A DNA stretch of 64,000 nt, from positions 1 to 64,000 of the forward strand of contig CANTEW010000002.1 of assembly GCA_947652925.1 (NCBI GenBank), in the 5' to 3' direction. The first letter of the stretch is position 1. Every line of letters begins with the position of its first letter. Of the stretch, positions 63,000-64,000 are shown in pieces. The stretch is from an uncultured Lachnospiraceae bacterium (lineage in GTDB: Bacteria > Bacillota > Clostridia > Lachnospirales > Lachnospiraceae). Below the pieces are notes generated by a model. The model ran no database searches. It was not told the DNA's origin and was given only the letters and a program-made list of their open reading frames with translations. The translations under genes and the position numbers were made by a program.

Positions 63000-63442
63000 G
63001 ACTACCTCCGTCACAGCAAAACACCTGACTGCTACAACTGTACTGCCCATATCCATCAAAACCCCTCGCCTGATCTCCCATCAGACCGTGTTGGCGCCCA
63101 TCAATGATGCCATCCCATCACCTCACTCAGCCGCCCTGCTGCTGAAAGATCGTTCGGCGGATCTTTGCTAAACATGAATGGTACACTACTTTCACTTTAC
63201 ACACATACTTTACCAGCCTTCAAAACTTTTGTAAATAAAAAAAAGCCATAAATTTTTTCTAAAGTGTACATTTGATGATCATAATGTATATTTTATATTA
63301 TCCATATAATATATTGTAAAAATAAATAAATAATAAAATGTTTTTTAAAATCCAAAAAAAGCATTGATTATCCCCCTGAAAAAATGTTACTCTAGATATG
63401 TATCAAAGAGACTGCTCCAAATTGAAAAAAAGGATATAAAAT
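63000..63442. promoter_or_regulatory. 443-bp AT-rich divergent intergenic region with a candidate operator
   Basis: The bases from 63180 on are very AT-rich and should hold promoters for the minus-strand kinase operon and the plus-strand coiled-coil gene. TGTACATT (63265-63272) and AATGTATA (63283-63290) form an interrupted inverted repeat (one G/T mismatch) around ATGATCAT, a possible operator. I cannot fix a -35/-10 pair with confidence, and I see no gene here. Confidence 0.4.
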
Positions 63443-63817
63443 ATGTTTGATAAAAATGATATATCTTTATTAAAAAATATGTTTGCACAGCTGGAGTCCA
63501 AAATGGACAAACGTTTCGCAGGATTTAATGCAAGGACCGACAAGCTCATTGCCAAGATGCAGGCTGACACTGACAAACGTCTGAAAGAATCCGATGCCAT
63601 GAACAATGAGCGGATCATCCAGTCTGAAAGTTTTCTTTTAGATGAGATAGCGCGTATGCAGAGGATATCAGACGAAAAATTCTCTGCCGTTTGTGAAAAA
63701 CTTGACGAATTAAAACAATACTATCATATTGCAGAACTGGACAGTGACACGATCACCATACTCTTAAGGTCGGTCAGCGATCTGCAGAAACGCGTTGAAA
63801 TCTTAGAGCATAGATAA
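63443..63817 (+). CDS. Small coiled-coil protein of unknown function
   Basis: A 124-residue, highly charged protein without signal peptide or membrane helix. Heptad-like spacing of hydrophobic residues runs almost end to end (ISLLKNMFAQLESKMDKRF, KLIAKMQADTDKRL, ISDEKFSAVCEKLDELK, VSDLQKRVEILEH), so it should form a long coiled coil. AAAGGATATAAAAT precedes the ATG. I do not recognise a family with certainty; similar short coiled-coil proteins are common in Lachnospiraceae. It sits between two minus-strand sugar genes, alone on its strand. Confidence 0.65.
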   Translation: MFDKNDISLLKNMFAQLESKMDKRFAGFNARTDKLIAKMQADTDKRLKESDAMNNERIIQSESFLLDEIARMQRISDEKFSAVCEKLDELKQYYHIAELDSDTITILLRSVSDLQKRVEILEHR

Positions 63818-63837
63818 TGTGGTCTTTTACATAAGAA

Positions 63838-63861
63838 GATCCCAGTATCTCTACTGGGATC
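63838..63861. terminator. Hairpin between the coiled-coil gene and the permease gene
   Basis: GATCCCAGTA (63838-63847) pairs perfectly with TACTGGGATC (63852-63861) around TCTC. T-runs are weak on both sides, so it may end both converging transcripts only moderately well. Confidence 0.55.
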
Positions 63862-63891
63862 CCATGATCTTATGATATGATCATATTGACC

Positions 63892-64000
63892 TTAGTTTGA
63901 CTGTTTCTTTTTCTGGATACAGTCGAATCCAACTGCAAGTGCGAGTACAACACCCATAACTATGTTCTGTACATAAGAATTGATATTCATAAGTACCATA
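63892..64000 (-). CDS. 3' end of an RbsC-type ABC sugar permease (partial)
   Basis: Only the last 36 residues are inside the window, in the frame MNINSYVQNIVMGVVLALAV then GFDCIQKKKQSN and stop. The pattern 'N-x-NSYYQ...GxVixxAVxxD' followed by a short basic tail is typical of the C-terminal helix of RbsC/XylH-family sugar permeases. It runs toward the gat-type operon on the same strand, which suggests that an ABC transporter imports the substrate of the FGGY kinase. Confidence 0.6.
   Translation of the reverse strand, partial: MVLMNINSYVQNIVMGVVLALAVGFDCIQKKKQSN

Noticed and set aside
1-64000. CRISPR arrays, tRNA or rRNA genes, prophage modules
   Set aside because: I looked for regularly spaced repeats, cloverleaf-like sequences and phage structural genes and saw none that I could support.

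Overview
The window looks like a chromosome segment of an anaerobic, spore-former-type Lachnospiraceae (Clostridia) bacterium. The evidence is a CO dehydrogenase/acetyl-CoA synthase pair (Wood-Ljungdahl pathway), a SigK-type sporulation sigma factor, the clostridial housekeeping order mtaB-ireB-ruvX-DUF1292-fur-rnj-ylbF-mltG-like-trmR-trhP, Ig-like (Big_2) surface proteins and many small sugar and transporter clusters. No rRNA, tRNA or CRISPR array was seen. GATC is strikingly frequent throughout, in genes and between them.

Layout. 0.2-7.2 kb: envelope and polysaccharide genes (GT2-TPR glycosyltransferase, polyprenyl-phosphate sugar transferase, lytic transglycosylase, M15 peptidase, YjfB-like protein, NYN-LOTUS protein, Wzy/O-antigen-ligase-like protein). 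7.3-14.5 kb: two large secreted Ig-like repeat proteins; the 1781-residue one carries a G10 tract just after its signal peptide. 15-18.2 kb: an AT-rich overlapping three-gene cassette, DUF262 protein - HEPN protein - N6-adenine methyltransferase, a likely phage-defence unit and the best candidate for an undescribed system here. 18.9-29.9 kb: a divergent anaerobic purine/urate-catabolism island (xdhC, NCS2 permease, tetR, ridA, hydantoinase, ygfK, ssnA // yheO-like regulator, ygeX, ygeY, ygeW, carbamate kinase). Every catabolic gene in it is broken by nonsense codons, frameshifts or deletion fusions; only the two regulators and ridA are intact.

30-37 kb: MATE and EamA transporters, an SGNH hydrolase-amidohydrolase-class II aldolase-rhamnulokinase operon and a nitroreductase-like gene. 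37-44 kb: a MITE-like repeat, a beta-carbonic anhydrase with a structured leader, a LysR regulator, cooS-acsB and sigK. 44-52 kb (minus strand): the RNA-modification and housekeeping operon. 51.9 kb: an HPr-like protein without the phosphorylatable histidine. 52-58 kb (minus): thiI-cysteine desulfurase-rsmE-prmA-AEC transporter and an NlpC-like/Big_2 secreted protein. 58-63 kb (minus): a galactitol/tagatose-type operon (gatY, gatZ, gatD-like, FGGY kinase), followed at the window edge by the 3' end of an RbsC-type sugar permease.

How the parts connect. Carbonic anhydrase, CODH and ACS form a C1 module. ThiI and the cysteine desulfurase supply 4-thiouridine, while TrhP and TrmR hydroxylate and methylate tRNA wobble uridine. 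The decayed purine island suggests a lineage that recently lost anaerobic urate use. All functional statements rest on motif recognition by eye; no database search was run.
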